Below, one piece after another: positions 33,269-42,271 of a stretch of 64,000 bases of DNA (the stretch's first letter is position 1; each line of letters opens with the position of its first letter). The stretch is from Holophaga sp. GTDB lineage: Bacteria > Acidobacteriota > Holophagae > Holophagales > Holophagaceae. Position numbers and translations under genes: made by a program. The stretch is from NCBI GenBank assembly GCA_016715205.1, contig JADKBC010000006.1, positions 62,001 through 126,000 of the forward strand, given 5' to 3'. The notes under the pieces were generated by a model, which searched no databases, had not been told where the DNA came from, and was given only the letters and a program-made list of their open reading frames with translations.

Positions 33269-34888
33269 TTAGTCGTTCCAAGGCACCTCGAAGGGGCGGA
33301 CTTCGCTTTCGATGCCCTTGAGGGTGAACCCATCCAGTTGTCGTAAATTTTTCAGGCCGATGATCTGAGCCGTCAGGGGGCCCACCACGATTTGCCCCGG
33401 TTTTGCGGCAGAACTCTCCAACCGCGAGGCCAGATTCACCGTGGCACCCATGACGGTATAGTCCATGCGCTTTTCGCAGCCAATATCCCCGGCAAAGGCT
33501 TCACCACTATTTACCCCGATGCGCATTTTGAGTTCAGGGTAGCCTTCCGGGCGGTTTTCGTTCATGAACAGCAGGGCCTGCTGCATGGCCACCGCGGCTT
33601 CCACCGCATGCAGCGCATGATCGGGATCCGGTGCGGGCGCCCCGAAAAAGGCCATGATGGCGTCCCCGATGTATTTGTCCAGACTGCCCCCCCGGGCAAA
33701 AATCTGCTCGGTCAGCACTTCGAAGGAACGGTTCAGGATCGAGGCCACCTGCAGGGGTTCCATGCCTTCACTCATTCGGGTGAAGCCCGAAATATCGGCA
33801 AAGAGGACGCTGATCTCGCAACGCTGGGCCTGCAGAAGGGGCGCATCCAGATTCTGGGCAGCCTTGAGAATCTCGCTGACGACCTGGGGGCTGTGATATC
33901 GCTCCAGGCGTTGCCGGAAACGGGAATCCCGCTCGCGCTGCACCCCCACGGCCGCGAAATTGCCCATGGCCGACAAAAGGTGTTCATCCTCCCGTTTGAA
34001 ACCACCCTTGTTCAGGCTGGATTCGAGATAAATCACGCCCAGGGCCTGATCGTCCACGATCAGCGGGGTGCAGAGGGCGGAGGTGATGCCATGGATCTTG
34101 ATGCTTTCGCCGCCTGAGAACCGCGGGTCCACCCGGGCGTCGGTGGTCAGGATGGTGACCCGATTGGTCATGGCCGTGCGGGCGATGGTGCGGCTAATGG
34201 GGGTCGTGATGGCCCCAGGTTTTTCCTCCCAGACAAGTTCGGGCACAAGCTCGCCGGTAGGGTCGGCCAGCAGGATGAATCCCCGCTGACAGGGAATCTG
34301 GCCAGTCACCAGGGTCATCACGGAATCCAACAGCTCTGGCAGGCTGGCGGCACGCAGCAACTGACCGGCCATGGTGGCCAAGCGCTGGAACAGGGCGCCC
34401 ACTTCAAAGGGGGGTTTCTCGGCCTGGTGCTTGGCAAGCATGGCCTCCAGGCTGGTATGGGGCACGAGGATGCTGCCTGAGGCGTCAAAGGCTCGATCTT
34501 CAAAGGCGATTTTGGATTCTACGGTGCCCTTGGAGAGCCCCATGGTGGGAATGATGCCGGAGGAAAATGCGCCTACCGGCCCTGACCCGAGGTCCTTGAT
34601 TTCCATCTCGGGGATCCATTGGATGGGTATTTCCCCGAGCAGCACCGTGTCGCCGCGCTTCAGCGGCAGGGGCACCGCCAGAGAGGCTCCATTCAGGGTG
34701 GACCCATTGAGGGATTTCATATCCATCGCATGGGGTATGCCGTCTTTGAGAAAAATCCGGCAATGAACGCGACTTACGGCATTGGAGGCCACCCGGATCG
34801 TGGCGGCATCACCCCGTCCCAGGGTCAGCCCTTCCTCGGTTAATTCCACCGAGTGCCGGGCACCTTCCACCAGCAGTGTGATTTTCAT
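33269..34888 (-). CDS. FHA-GAF-class III nucleotide cyclase
   Basis: 539 residues. An N-terminal FHA domain (GRGDAATIRV, SRVHCRI, SLNGSTLNG; about residues 20-90) would bind phosphothreonine. A GAF-type sensor follows at ~180-330 (GFILLADPTGELVPELVW, LCTPLIVDDQALGVIYLESSL). The C-terminal adenylate/guanylate cyclase runs from ~350 (VLFADISGFTRMSEGMEP, KYIGDAIMAFFGAPAPDP, RIGVNSGEAFAGDIG, YTVMGATVNLASRLE). The metal Asp residues and the transition-state Arg are present. The usual Asp in the G-D-x-V-N motif is Ala here. The product (cAMP or cGMP) cannot be told. It is the first gene of the chemosensory block, 50 nt before PilZ-CheY. Confidence 0.88.
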   Translation of the reverse strand: MKITLLVEGARHSVELTEEGLTLGRGDAATIRVASNAVSRVHCRIFLKDGIPHAMDMKSLNGSTLNGASLAVPLPLKRGDTVLLGEIPIQWIPEMEIKDLGSGPVGAFSSGIIPTMGLSKGTVESKIAFEDRAFDASGSILVPHTSLEAMLAKHQAEKPPFEVGALFQRLATMAGQLLRAASLPELLDSVMTLVTGQIPCQRGFILLADPTGELVPELVWEEKPGAITTPISRTIARTAMTNRVTILTTDARVDPRFSGGESIKIHGITSALCTPLIVDDQALGVIYLESSLNKGGFKREDEHLLSAMGNFAAVGVQRERDSRFRQRLERYHSPQVVSEILKAAQNLDAPLLQAQRCEISVLFADISGFTRMSEGMEPLQVASILNRSFEVLTEQIFARGGSLDKYIGDAIMAFFGAPAPDPDHALHAVEAAVAMQQALLFMNENRPEGYPELKMRIGVNSGEAFAGDIGCEKRMDYTVMGATVNLASRLESSAAKPGQIVVGPLTAQIIGLKNLRQLDGFTLKGIESEVRPFEVPWND

Positions 34889-34950
34889 TGAAGGGGGTCC
34901 AAGAAAGATGGATGGAGTCTAGCACAGGGGGTTTGGGGTCCGGGACGATA

Positions 34951-34960
34951 CCCTATAGGG
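34951..34960. promoter_or_regulatory. CCCTATAGGG palindrome in the divergent rimO / cyclase promoter
   Basis: A perfect 10-bp palindrome lies 12 nt before the rimO start region and 62 nt before the cyclase gene start on the other strand. Its core TATA could serve as a -10 element in both directions, or the palindrome could be an operator. The gap is only 84 nt, so both promoters must overlap. No recognisable -35 was found. Confidence 0.35.
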
Positions 34961-34972
34961 ACGGAGCGTTCG

Positions 34973-36298
34973 ATGACCAAGGTAGGATTCATTTCGCTGG
35001 GCTGCCCGAAAAATCTTGTGGATAGCGAGGTCATGCTTGGGCACCTCAAACTCAAGGGCTTTACGCTGACCCGACAGATGGAGGAAGCCGAAGTCCTGGT
35101 GGTAAACACCTGCGGTTTCATTGATTCCGCCAAGAAGGAATCCATCGACTCCATTCTCGAGGCCGCGGCCATGAAACAGACCGGCGCCTGCCGCAAACTG
35201 ATCGTGGCGGGCTGCATGGTGGAGCGGTACCGCGACGCCCTGCTGGCGGACATGCCCGAAATTGATGCCTGCCTGGGGACCCGGGACATCGAACACATTG
35301 CCGAAATCATTGGCGCTGATGATCGGCTGTTCGAGCCCGAGCGCAATCCGGGCTATCTCTACACCGAGGCCAGCCCGCGACTGCTGACCACCCCCAAATC
35401 CACGGCCTACCTCAAGATCAGCGAAGGCTGCGACCACGCCTGCGCCTTCTGCGCCATCCCCGGCATTCGCGGGCCCCAGCGCAGCCGCAGCATCGAGAGC
35501 ATCCTGGCCGAGGCCCGCAATCTGGTGGCCCAGGGCATCCTGGAAATCAGCCTGGTAGGCCAGGACACCACCGATTTCGGCCGGGATCTGGGGGATCCCG
35601 ATGGGCTTGAGAAGTTGGTGCGCGCCTTGGGCAAGGTGGAGGGCCTGCCCTGGTTCCGCATCCACTACAGCTATCCGAACCGCACCACCGAAGGTCTGCT
35701 GCGCGCCATGGCTGAAACGCCTAACTGTGTGAAGTACTTGGATATGCCCCTTCAGCACGCCGATGCCCGGGTGCTGAAGACCATGGCCCGGGGCGGCAGT
35801 CATGGGAGTTTCTTGAAACTGCTGAAACAGGTGCGCCACCTTGTGCCGGACATTTCAATCCGGTCCAATTTCATCGTGGGCTTTCCCGGAGAAACGCCCG
35901 AGGCCTTCCAGACCCTGTTTGATTTCGTGCAGGAGGCCCAGTTCGAGCATGTGGGCGTGTTTACCTACTCGCTGGAAGAGGGTACGCCGGCCTATGAACT
36001 GGGTGATCCCGTTCCTAAACGCACCAAGGAAAGTCGGAAACGCAAGCTCCTGGAGATTCAGCAGAAAATCAGTCGAACCAAGAACCAGGCTCGGATTGGC
36101 CAGGTGTTGGATGTGCTGATTGAAGGCGTCCATGAGGAAACCGAACTGGTGCTGAAGGGACGCCACCAGGGCCAGGCCCCCGAGGTGGACGGCAACGTGC
36201 TCATCGTGGGGGGTGAACCCCAGGTGGGTGCCATCCAACCGGTGAAAATCACCCAGGCCCACGCCTACGATCTGGTGGGCGAAGTGGTGGCGCCATGA
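34973..36298 (+). CDS. rimO: Ribosomal protein S12 methylthiotransferase
   Basis: Radical-SAM enzyme that adds a methylthio group to an Asp of ribosomal protein S12. 441 residues. The UPF0004 domain holds the three auxiliary-cluster Cys (SLGCPKN, NTCGF, AGCM). The radical-SAM core has the CxxxCxxC triad in EGCDHACAFCAIP near residue 155, and the protein ends in a TRAM domain (~375-441). The 'CPKNLVDSE' start favours RimO over MiaB. GGAG lies 7 nt before the ATG. The stop overlaps the pgpA start by 4 nt (ATGA). Confidence 0.96.
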   Translation: MTKVGFISLGCPKNLVDSEVMLGHLKLKGFTLTRQMEEAEVLVVNTCGFIDSAKKESIDSILEAAAMKQTGACRKLIVAGCMVERYRDALLADMPEIDACLGTRDIEHIAEIIGADDRLFEPERNPGYLYTEASPRLLTTPKSTAYLKISEGCDHACAFCAIPGIRGPQRSRSIESILAEARNLVAQGILEISLVGQDTTDFGRDLGDPDGLEKLVRALGKVEGLPWFRIHYSYPNRTTEGLLRAMAETPNCVKYLDMPLQHADARVLKTMARGGSHGSFLKLLKQVRHLVPDISIRSNFIVGFPGETPEAFQTLFDFVQEAQFEHVGVFTYSLEEGTPAYELGDPVPKRTKESRKRKLLEIQQKISRTKNQARIGQVLDVLIEGVHEETELVLKGRHQGQAPEVDGNVLIVGGEPQVGAIQPVKITQAHAYDLVGEVVAP

Positions 36299-36963
36299 AT
36301 CCCAAGGCGCCACGGTGGGCGTGGTGGGTGGCCACGGGGTTTGGCAGTGGGTATCTGAAACCGGCCCCAGGCACCTGGGGTAGCCTGTCGGCACTGCTGG
36401 CCTGGCTGGTCTTCACGGTCCTGATCCCCACCCCTTTTGCCACCTGGGCCATGCGTCATTCGGGCACGCCGCGGTTGTTCCTCGGCTATGGTGCCTTGGA
36501 GGTGGCCACGCCCTTTTCGGGCTTGCGGCTGGGGTCAGATCACCCGGGCTTGGCGGTGGGTTATTGGGCCATGGAAGCCCTGTTTCTGACCTTGCCAATC
36601 CTCATGATATGGCTGGCGGTGAAGGCTTCGGACCGGGTGGTGCGGGAGACCGGCCTTAAAGATCCCGGTTTCATCGTGGCCGATGAATGGGCTGGCATGT
36701 GGATCGCCCTGTGGCCCTTGCGCTGGCAGTTGGCCATGAACCTGCACCGCTTTTTTTCGCCCAACGTTTGGCGCTGCCTGCCGTTATTGCTGATTCCATT
36801 CCTGCTCTTCCGCCTTTTCGATATCTGGAAACCCTGGCCCATTCGCCAGATCCAGGTGCTGCCGGAGGGCCAGGGTGTGGTGGCCGACGATGTGGTGGCG
36901 GGGCTTTACGCGCTGATGGTGGTGCAACTAGCGATGCCGATAATCCTTACCACTCTCAGGTGA
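36295..36963 (+). CDS. pgpA: Phosphatidylglycerophosphatase A
   Basis: Dephosphorylates phosphatidylglycerophosphate to phosphatidylglycerol at the inner membrane. All family blocks are seen: GYLKPAPGTWGSLSALLAW near residue 20, VADEWAGMWIAL, FRLFDIWKPWPIRQIQ, and GQGVVADDVVAGLYA, with the acidic metal ligands. At 222 residues it is longer than the usual ~165, because of an insertion at about residues 45-95. It is translationally coupled to rimO. Confidence 0.92.
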   Translation: MNPKAPRWAWWVATGFGSGYLKPAPGTWGSLSALLAWLVFTVLIPTPFATWAMRHSGTPRLFLGYGALEVATPFSGLRLGSDHPGLAVGYWAMEALFLTLPILMIWLAVKASDRVVRETGLKDPGFIVADEWAGMWIALWPLRWQLAMNLHRFFSPNVWRCLPLLLIPFLLFRLFDIWKPWPIRQIQVLPEGQGVVADDVVAGLYALMVVQLAMPIILTTLR

Positions 36964-36973
36964 GGCGGGGGCC

Positions 36974-38182
36974 ATGGTTAACTCCAGTCCCTGTCTGGCT
37001 GCCCTATTACTGAGTGCAGCCTTGGGGGCAGCCCAACCCCAGGCGGGAATTCCCATCGAAAGCAGGCCCGGCGAACGGGTGATCCTCAAGGTAGAGGCTA
37101 AAACCGACCAGGGGCAAACCCGCACCCTGCGGATGCTCCTCGATACAGGTGCCCGGTTCTGTGTGGTCGACCGAGGGTCGGCCCCCGGTCTGGTAACGGG
37201 TATGTTCAAACTGCTGGAGGCCACCGGGTTTTCGGGGCGACCACGGCATGCCCTGAAGCGGACCTTGATTGAACTGCGATTGGGCCAGGTATCCCAAGCC
37301 TCGGTGCCGGTACTGGTGATGGATCTTTCCGAGCGGAACAAATGGCAGGACGAACCGGTGGACGGCCTGCTCGGGATGTCCTTTCTGGAGGACCGCCGTT
37401 TTCTGGTGGATCCTTTCCAAGCCACTTTTTCCTGGGAAGGCGAGGTGGCCCGACCTCGCACCATTCCTCTGAAGGCACGGGACGGCTACTTCTACCTTTC
37501 CGTGCAGGTGGCGGGCAAGGCTCAGGAAGCCCTTCTGGATACTGGCGCCAGCGGAACCATCTATGTGCCGTCGCCACCTCCGGGGATCCCCCTTGAAACC
37601 GATTGTGAGATGGGCAGCGGCATCGATGGGTTTGCGAGGCTGGGCCGGGGCAGAGCGGATCTCGATCTCTTCGGGGAACGGTTTGTTCGACGCCCCTTTT
37701 GGAGTGGGGGCAGCGGTGCGGTGCTGGGTGCAGCTTTTCTTCTGGCCGGCCCCACTGTCTTCGATCTGAAGAGGCAGGTGCTGCAGGTATCCCTGGATGA
37801 AACGGGCAGGCTTCTGCGGGCGCCCTCGGTGCCGGGTGAGGTGTCTTTTCCCATTTGCTGGAACCGGAAAAAGCCGGAAGCCCTCCTTGAAGTGGCCCCC
37901 ATGCCTACCTGTCATCGCTGGTATCTGGCGGGTTTTCGGCCGGGGGATCGGGTTCTGGCCGTGGGTCCCGATGTCGGCAAGGACCTGACGTTGACCCGTC
38001 TCAATGGCATGCTTCGGGATGGACAGGTGCTGGATTGGCACCTGCTTCGAGGCCGGAAAGCCCTGCACCTGCGCAATCCCAGCGAAGACCGACGCCGGGA
38101 TCGGCTGGATGAACAGGATGAAGGAGATGCGCTTAACCCCCGGTCTCTTCCAGCAACTGTGGCCACACCGAAGGCTCACTGA
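36974..38182 (+). CDS. Secreted tandem retropepsin-like aspartic protease with C-terminal PDZ-like domain
   Basis: 402 residues with a signal peptide (CLAALLLSAALGAAQ). Two complete retropepsin-type units occur in tandem. The first is LRMLLDTGARFCVVD (D57-T-G-A) closed by GLLGMSFLEDRRFLVDP. The second is EALLDTGASGTIYVPS (D189-T-G-A) closed by VLGAAFLLAGPTVFDLKRQVLQVS. Retropepsins need two D-T/S-G sites, so one chain could supply a whole bilobed active site. Residues ~300-370 (YLAGFRPGDRVLAVGP...DGQVLDWHLLRG) are PDZ-like. The last ~17 codons overlap the convergent XPB gene by 50 bp. Substrate unknown; probably periplasmic. Confidence 0.75.
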   Translation: MVNSSPCLAALLLSAALGAAQPQAGIPIESRPGERVILKVEAKTDQGQTRTLRMLLDTGARFCVVDRGSAPGLVTGMFKLLEATGFSGRPRHALKRTLIELRLGQVSQASVPVLVMDLSERNKWQDEPVDGLLGMSFLEDRRFLVDPFQATFSWEGEVARPRTIPLKARDGYFYLSVQVAGKAQEALLDTGASGTIYVPSPPPGIPLETDCEMGSGIDGFARLGRGRADLDLFGERFVRRPFWSGGSGAVLGAAFLLAGPTVFDLKRQVLQVSLDETGRLLRAPSVPGEVSFPICWNRKKPEALLEVAPMPTCHRWYLAGFRPGDRVLAVGPDVGKDLTLTRLNGMLRDGQVLDWHLLRGRKALHLRNPSEDRRRDRLDEQDEGDALNPRSLPATVATPKAH

Positions 38183-39878
38183 GCAGGCCACTCTCTTGGA
38201 AGTAGCGGCTTTCGATGAGGTAGCGGTAGCCCTGTTCGGTGAGGAAGAGCTGGCGGTTGCGGGCGAATTCCTGTTCCGTGGTGTCCCGGCTGATGAGGCT
38301 GTAGAAGTAGGAGACATTGCGATCGCCCTTGGGGCGCAGGATGCGGCCCAACCGCTGGGCCTCCTCCTGCCGTGAACCAAAAGTGCCGCTCACCTGAATG
38401 GCGACGCTGGCATCGGGCAGATCGATGGCGAAATTGGCGACCTTGCTTACGATCAGCACCTTCAGTTGGCCGGATTTGAATTCGGCATAGAGGCGTTCCC
38501 GCTCTTTTTCGGGCGTCTGGCCCGTGAGCACGGGTGCGTTCAGACGGGCGCCCAGGATACGCAGCTGTTCCAAGTACTGACCGATGACCAGCACAGGATC
38601 ATTGGGGTGGCCCTTCAATAGTTCGTCCACCACCATGAGTTTCATGCTGTTTTCGCTGGCGATGCGAAAGCGCTGCCGCTGGTTGGCCACGGCATATTCC
38701 ATACGCTCATCCGTGGGCAGGGGCACGCGGATTTCCAGGCAGTGGGCAGTGGCAATGAAGCCATCCTTTTCCAGCACCTTCCAGGGCACATCCACCCGCT
38801 TGGGGCCGATGAGGGAAAAGACATCCTCTTCCTTGCCGTCTTCACGCACGAGGGTGGCCGTGAGGCCAAGGCGGCGCTTGGCCTGCAGTTCGGCCACCGC
38901 CCGGAACACCGGCGCGGGCAGCATATGGACTTCGTCGTGGATCACCAATCCCCAATTGGCTGCGGCGAACAGCTTGAAGTGCTCGAAGGGCGCTTCCTTG
39001 CTCTTGCGGTAGGTCAGGATCTGGTAGGTGGCGATGGTGACCGGCTTGATTTCCTTGGTATCGCCTGTGTACAGGCCGATCTGATCATCGGTGAGGGTGG
39101 TCTTGTCGAGGAGTTCCTGCTTCCATTGCTTCACCGCGGTCACGTTGGTGGTGAGCACCAGCGTGTGGGTCTGGAGCCGTTGCATGCACCCGATCCCAAT
39201 GACGGTCTTGCCTGCGCCACAGGGCAGTACCAGCACCCCCGCACCGCCCTCGGGGCCGCCTCCCGCGTGGAAAACATCCGCCGCAGCTTTTTGATAGGCC
39301 CGGAGCCGGAAGGGCTTGCCGCTGCCCGCCAAATTTTCCGCGAGCTGGAAGGGCAGCGCATCGCCATCCTTATAGCCCGCCATGTCCTGCACGGGATGGC
39401 CCAGGCGAATGAGTTGCAGCTTGACCTCGCCCCGTTTGCCATCCAGCAAATACACGCCGCGCTGATCCGGGTAGGGTTCGGCCAGGAGGCCCTGCAGGCT
39501 TTTCTGGTTTTCGATTTCCCAGAATAGGCCGCGATCTTCCATTTCCAAGGCCAGGCGATCACCCTTGCGCACCAGCTTGAGCTTGCCGTAGCGGGTGCCA
39601 TGGTCCTGGATTTCCTGGATGAGGTTCTGGGGCACGGGGTACTTGGACCAGTGGTCCAGGGTTTCCAGCATGTCTTCGCAGCTGACGCCCGAGGCGGAAG
39701 CATTCCAGAGGGAAAGGGGCGTAACACGATAGGTGTGGATGTGTTCGGGGCTCTTCACCAGCTCTGCAAAACGGGCGAGTTCATCCCGTACCTGTTCGAA
39801 GGCCGGATTGGCCACTTCGAGCAGCAAGGTACGATCACTTTGGGCGATCAGGGGGTTTTCGGGACGCAGGGCGATCAC
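38133..39878 (-). CDS. XPB/Ssl2-family DNA repair helicase
   Basis: 581-residue SF2 helicase of the bacterial XPB type. Present are an N-terminal damage-recognition-like domain, Walker A LPCGAGKTVIGIG near residue 235, the DEVH box (LVIHDEVHMLPA), motif III LGLTATLVRED, and motifs V/VI (VSKVANFAIDLPDASVAIQVSGTFGSRQEEAQRLGRILRPK). Bacterial XPB homologues unwind DNA 3'-5' and are tied to nucleotide-excision type repair, though their role is less clear than in eukaryotes. The partner-type gene with a PF13625-like domain starts divergently 150 nt away, sharing the intergenic promoter region 39879-40028. Confidence 0.95.
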   Translation of the reverse strand: MIALRPENPLIAQSDRTLLLEVANPAFEQVRDELARFAELVKSPEHIHTYRVTPLSLWNASASGVSCEDMLETLDHWSKYPVPQNLIQEIQDHGTRYGKLKLVRKGDRLALEMEDRGLFWEIENQKSLQGLLAEPYPDQRGVYLLDGKRGEVKLQLIRLGHPVQDMAGYKDGDALPFQLAENLAGSGKPFRLRAYQKAAADVFHAGGGPEGGAGVLVLPCGAGKTVIGIGCMQRLQTHTLVLTTNVTAVKQWKQELLDKTTLTDDQIGLYTGDTKEIKPVTIATYQILTYRKSKEAPFEHFKLFAAANWGLVIHDEVHMLPAPVFRAVAELQAKRRLGLTATLVREDGKEEDVFSLIGPKRVDVPWKVLEKDGFIATAHCLEIRVPLPTDERMEYAVANQRQRFRIASENSMKLMVVDELLKGHPNDPVLVIGQYLEQLRILGARLNAPVLTGQTPEKERERLYAEFKSGQLKVLIVSKVANFAIDLPDASVAIQVSGTFGSRQEEAQRLGRILRPKGDRNVSYFYSLISRDTTEQEFARNRQLFLTEQGYRYLIESRYFQESGLLSEPSVWPQLLEETGG

Positions 39879-40028
39879 GGTTCACCTAAACCTTCGAGCC
39901 TAGGGCCGGAATCGGGAAGGGTCAACGAAGGGTTCTGGCGGAATCACCATGGGAATCAACCCTGGATTTCATGGGCCTTTCGTGAGACCCTGATCGATCC
40001 CCTGTACGCAGGTGGCGCGCGAGGTTTC

Positions 40029-41939
40029 ATGGCTCACACGCACTATCGGTTGCTGTCCAATTGCAGCGATGAGCAACTCCGCAGGATCTGCGAACGCCGG
40101 AAGTTGCCCCTTCCCCAACACTGGGATGAAGGCGCCGAGGGCCGGGTGCGCCTGCTCAAAACCATGGTGTTTCATCTCGAAGACAATAAACAACTTACCA
40201 ATACCCTGGCCGATCTGGACGGCGCGCACCTGAAGGCCCTGAAGCGGTTGGCGGAGGCTGGCGACCAGCCTGACCAGATCTACGTCCTTCAGCTTGCTGA
40301 GCTGGGGTTGATCCTGCCGGATGACCCGGGGTGGACCCTGGCAGATCGGGTGGCCGATGCCCTGGCCGATTTCGATGATGGGGCCCTGAGTTTCCAGGCT
40401 GAGCCCGGCGTCAGGTTGGAGGACCCGCCGCCCTATGGTTTTGCCCTGGCACTCACCTCCGTGCTGCTGCGCTGTACCGGCGGCATTCGCGTACTCAAGG
40501 GCGGCCTCCCGGCCAAGAAGGAGTTGGGACAGCTGTTGAGCCGCAATGCTTTGCTGAAGGAAGAGCGGGATGCCACCCTCACTTTCGCCCTGCTGCACCG
40601 CTTGGGTTTTCTGTGGAGCCGTGAGGGGCGGGTGGATACGCTGCTGCCTGCAGTACTGGCCCACCCTTCCCGCTGGGTTACCGAGCGGGCCTTTGCCAAA
40701 TTGCTGGAAGACGACCTCAAACTCTGGAACATGCCTCCGGCGGAGGATCGGGCGTTCCTGATGCGGCATCTGCTGGAACGCCGGGGTCAGGCCTTGGCCG
40801 TGCAGCCTTTCCTGGCCTTCCTGAAAACCCTCCATCCACTGGACGAAGCGCGCACCCGGGAGGTCTTTCTCCCCTTTTTGCGCCGCATGGGCATGGTGGC
40901 CATGGACGCCGAGCACGCCCATTTGGCCCTCACCGCCCACGGCGAGGCCCTGGCCCACGAGTACCTCCTGAGGGACTATCGGGGCACCGAAGCCCATTGG
41001 GCACCCTTCGTGGTGGATCAGCCCCTGATCATTCAGCCCAATCTGGAATTGTTGACACCCATGGGCCAGAATCCTCACCGCCTGCTGCAGCTGGCCCAGC
41101 TGGGCGAAGTGGAATCCCTGGATGCCATGGTCAGCCTCCGGGTGGGGCCCGATACCCTCATTCGGGCCTTGGATACCGGCATGGGCATCGAGGAAATTCG
41201 CCACCGCCTGAGTGGTGGGGCCCTCAGCCTGCCGCAAACCTTGACCCAGCTTCTGGACGATTTGGCCCTGCGCCTGGGCGAAGTGGAAGTGGTCCAGGGC
41301 GTGCGGCTGGTCAAGGCCCGTACCCCTCATCTTGCCGAAGAACTGCTGGTGCGGCCCGAACTGGCACCCCTGGAGTTGACCCCCCTCAGTGACACGGTGT
41401 TGGAGGTCAACGGCCCGGCGAATGCCTTTGAGCTGCTCAAGCAGGCCGGGTTTTTGCCGAAACCGGGTCGCTACCTGCCCTTGAGCTTGGATGGGGACGA
41501 GTCCTTGTACCTCTGGGCCCTGGCCTGCCTAGCCTTTGTGAACGAAAAGGGGATGAATCATCATTTGGAGCCCGTGCGCCAGATGATCCAGAGCGCGTTG
41601 CACCGGATCCAGAACGAGGATTCAGCGCTCTACAACGAAGTGCTGCGCCGGGTGCCGATGCTCAACCTGGGCGGCGGACCCCAGGCCCAGGAAGAAACCC
41701 AGCGCATCCTGGAATACGGCGCCAGCTACAACCTGGTGGCCGAGCTGACCTACATGCCCCTGGCCGCTCACCGCAGCCAGCAGCGGCGGGTTACGCCCCA
41801 GGCCGTGGAAGGGGAACACCTGCGGGCCTTCTGCCATCTGCACCAGGAAGAAATGTCCTTCCGGCTGAGCCGCATCATCGGGGTGCGCCTGCTCAATGAA
41901 AAGGGTTGGACCCCAGGTTTGCACTCCCAGGCCGGATAA
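40029..41939 (+). CDS. Helicase-associated protein (XPB partner, Helicase_C_3-like domain)
   Basis: About 636 residues, starting at ATG 40029 with GAGG upstream; the open frame extends further but not plausibly. The C-terminal half contains 'FVVDQPLIIQPNLELLTP', then 'LLQLAQLGEVESLDAMVSLRVGPDTLIRALDTGMGIEEI', the pattern of the helicase XPB/Ssl2 N-terminal-like domain (PF13625) found in proteins encoded beside bacterial XPB. The N-terminal half is helical. No helicase motors are present. It likely acts with the divergent XPB helicase in repair. Confidence 0.82.
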   Translation: MAHTHYRLLSNCSDEQLRRICERRKLPLPQHWDEGAEGRVRLLKTMVFHLEDNKQLTNTLADLDGAHLKALKRLAEAGDQPDQIYVLQLAELGLILPDDPGWTLADRVADALADFDDGALSFQAEPGVRLEDPPPYGFALALTSVLLRCTGGIRVLKGGLPAKKELGQLLSRNALLKEERDATLTFALLHRLGFLWSREGRVDTLLPAVLAHPSRWVTERAFAKLLEDDLKLWNMPPAEDRAFLMRHLLERRGQALAVQPFLAFLKTLHPLDEARTREVFLPFLRRMGMVAMDAEHAHLALTAHGEALAHEYLLRDYRGTEAHWAPFVVDQPLIIQPNLELLTPMGQNPHRLLQLAQLGEVESLDAMVSLRVGPDTLIRALDTGMGIEEIRHRLSGGALSLPQTLTQLLDDLALRLGEVEVVQGVRLVKARTPHLAEELLVRPELAPLELTPLSDTVLEVNGPANAFELLKQAGFLPKPGRYLPLSLDGDESLYLWALACLAFVNEKGMNHHLEPVRQMIQSALHRIQNEDSALYNEVLRRVPMLNLGGGPQAQEETQRILEYGASYNLVAELTYMPLAAHRSQQRRVTPQAVEGEHLRAFCHLHQEEMSFRLSRIIGVRLLNEKGWTPGLHSQAG

Positions 41940-41942
41940 AAA

Positions 41943-42224
41943 TCAGCTCAGCTCCGCCAGACGCTTGTCGATGCGCTCGGCCATGCGCTCGAGCACTTCC
42001 TTCATTTCGCCGCGGCCATCCTTGCCATCTTTTTCGATCTTGCGTTCGATCTGCATCACGGATTTCTGCAACTGGTTGATGATCCCCTTGATCTCATCCA
42101 GGTCATCCATGAGCTGGTTGACCCGCGCATCCGGCGGCCTGCTGTTGCTGAACACCGCCATCCCGGCCATGACCGCGGCCAGGGCCGAAACCATCAGGAT
42201 GAGGAATAAAAGGCCGTTGCCCAT
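41943..42224 (-). CDS. Small membrane-anchored coiled-coil protein
   Basis: 93 residues. An N-terminal transmembrane helix (LLFLILMVSALAAVMAGMAVF) is followed by a charged helical tail of about 60 residues with heptad-like Leu/Ile spacing (LMDDLDEIKGIINQLQKSVMQIERKIEKDGKDG), typical of coiled coils. The family was not recognised. It is in the same direction as the anti-sigma and sigma genes upstream, with a 47-nt gap. Confidence 0.7.
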   Translation of the reverse strand: MGNGLLFLILMVSALAAVMAGMAVFSNSRPPDARVNQLMDDLDEIKGIINQLQKSVMQIERKIEKDGKDGRGEMKEVLERMAERIDKRLAELS

Positions 42225-42271
42225 GGGGTGACTCCGTTACGTTCATCGTAGCGGGATCGACGCGGCTTGAA

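Noticed and set aside
39969..41330. A 453-codon minus-strand open frame opposite the XPB-partner gene
   Set aside because: Gln/Gly-rich translation with no motif; the plus-strand frame has coherent helicase-associated sequence.
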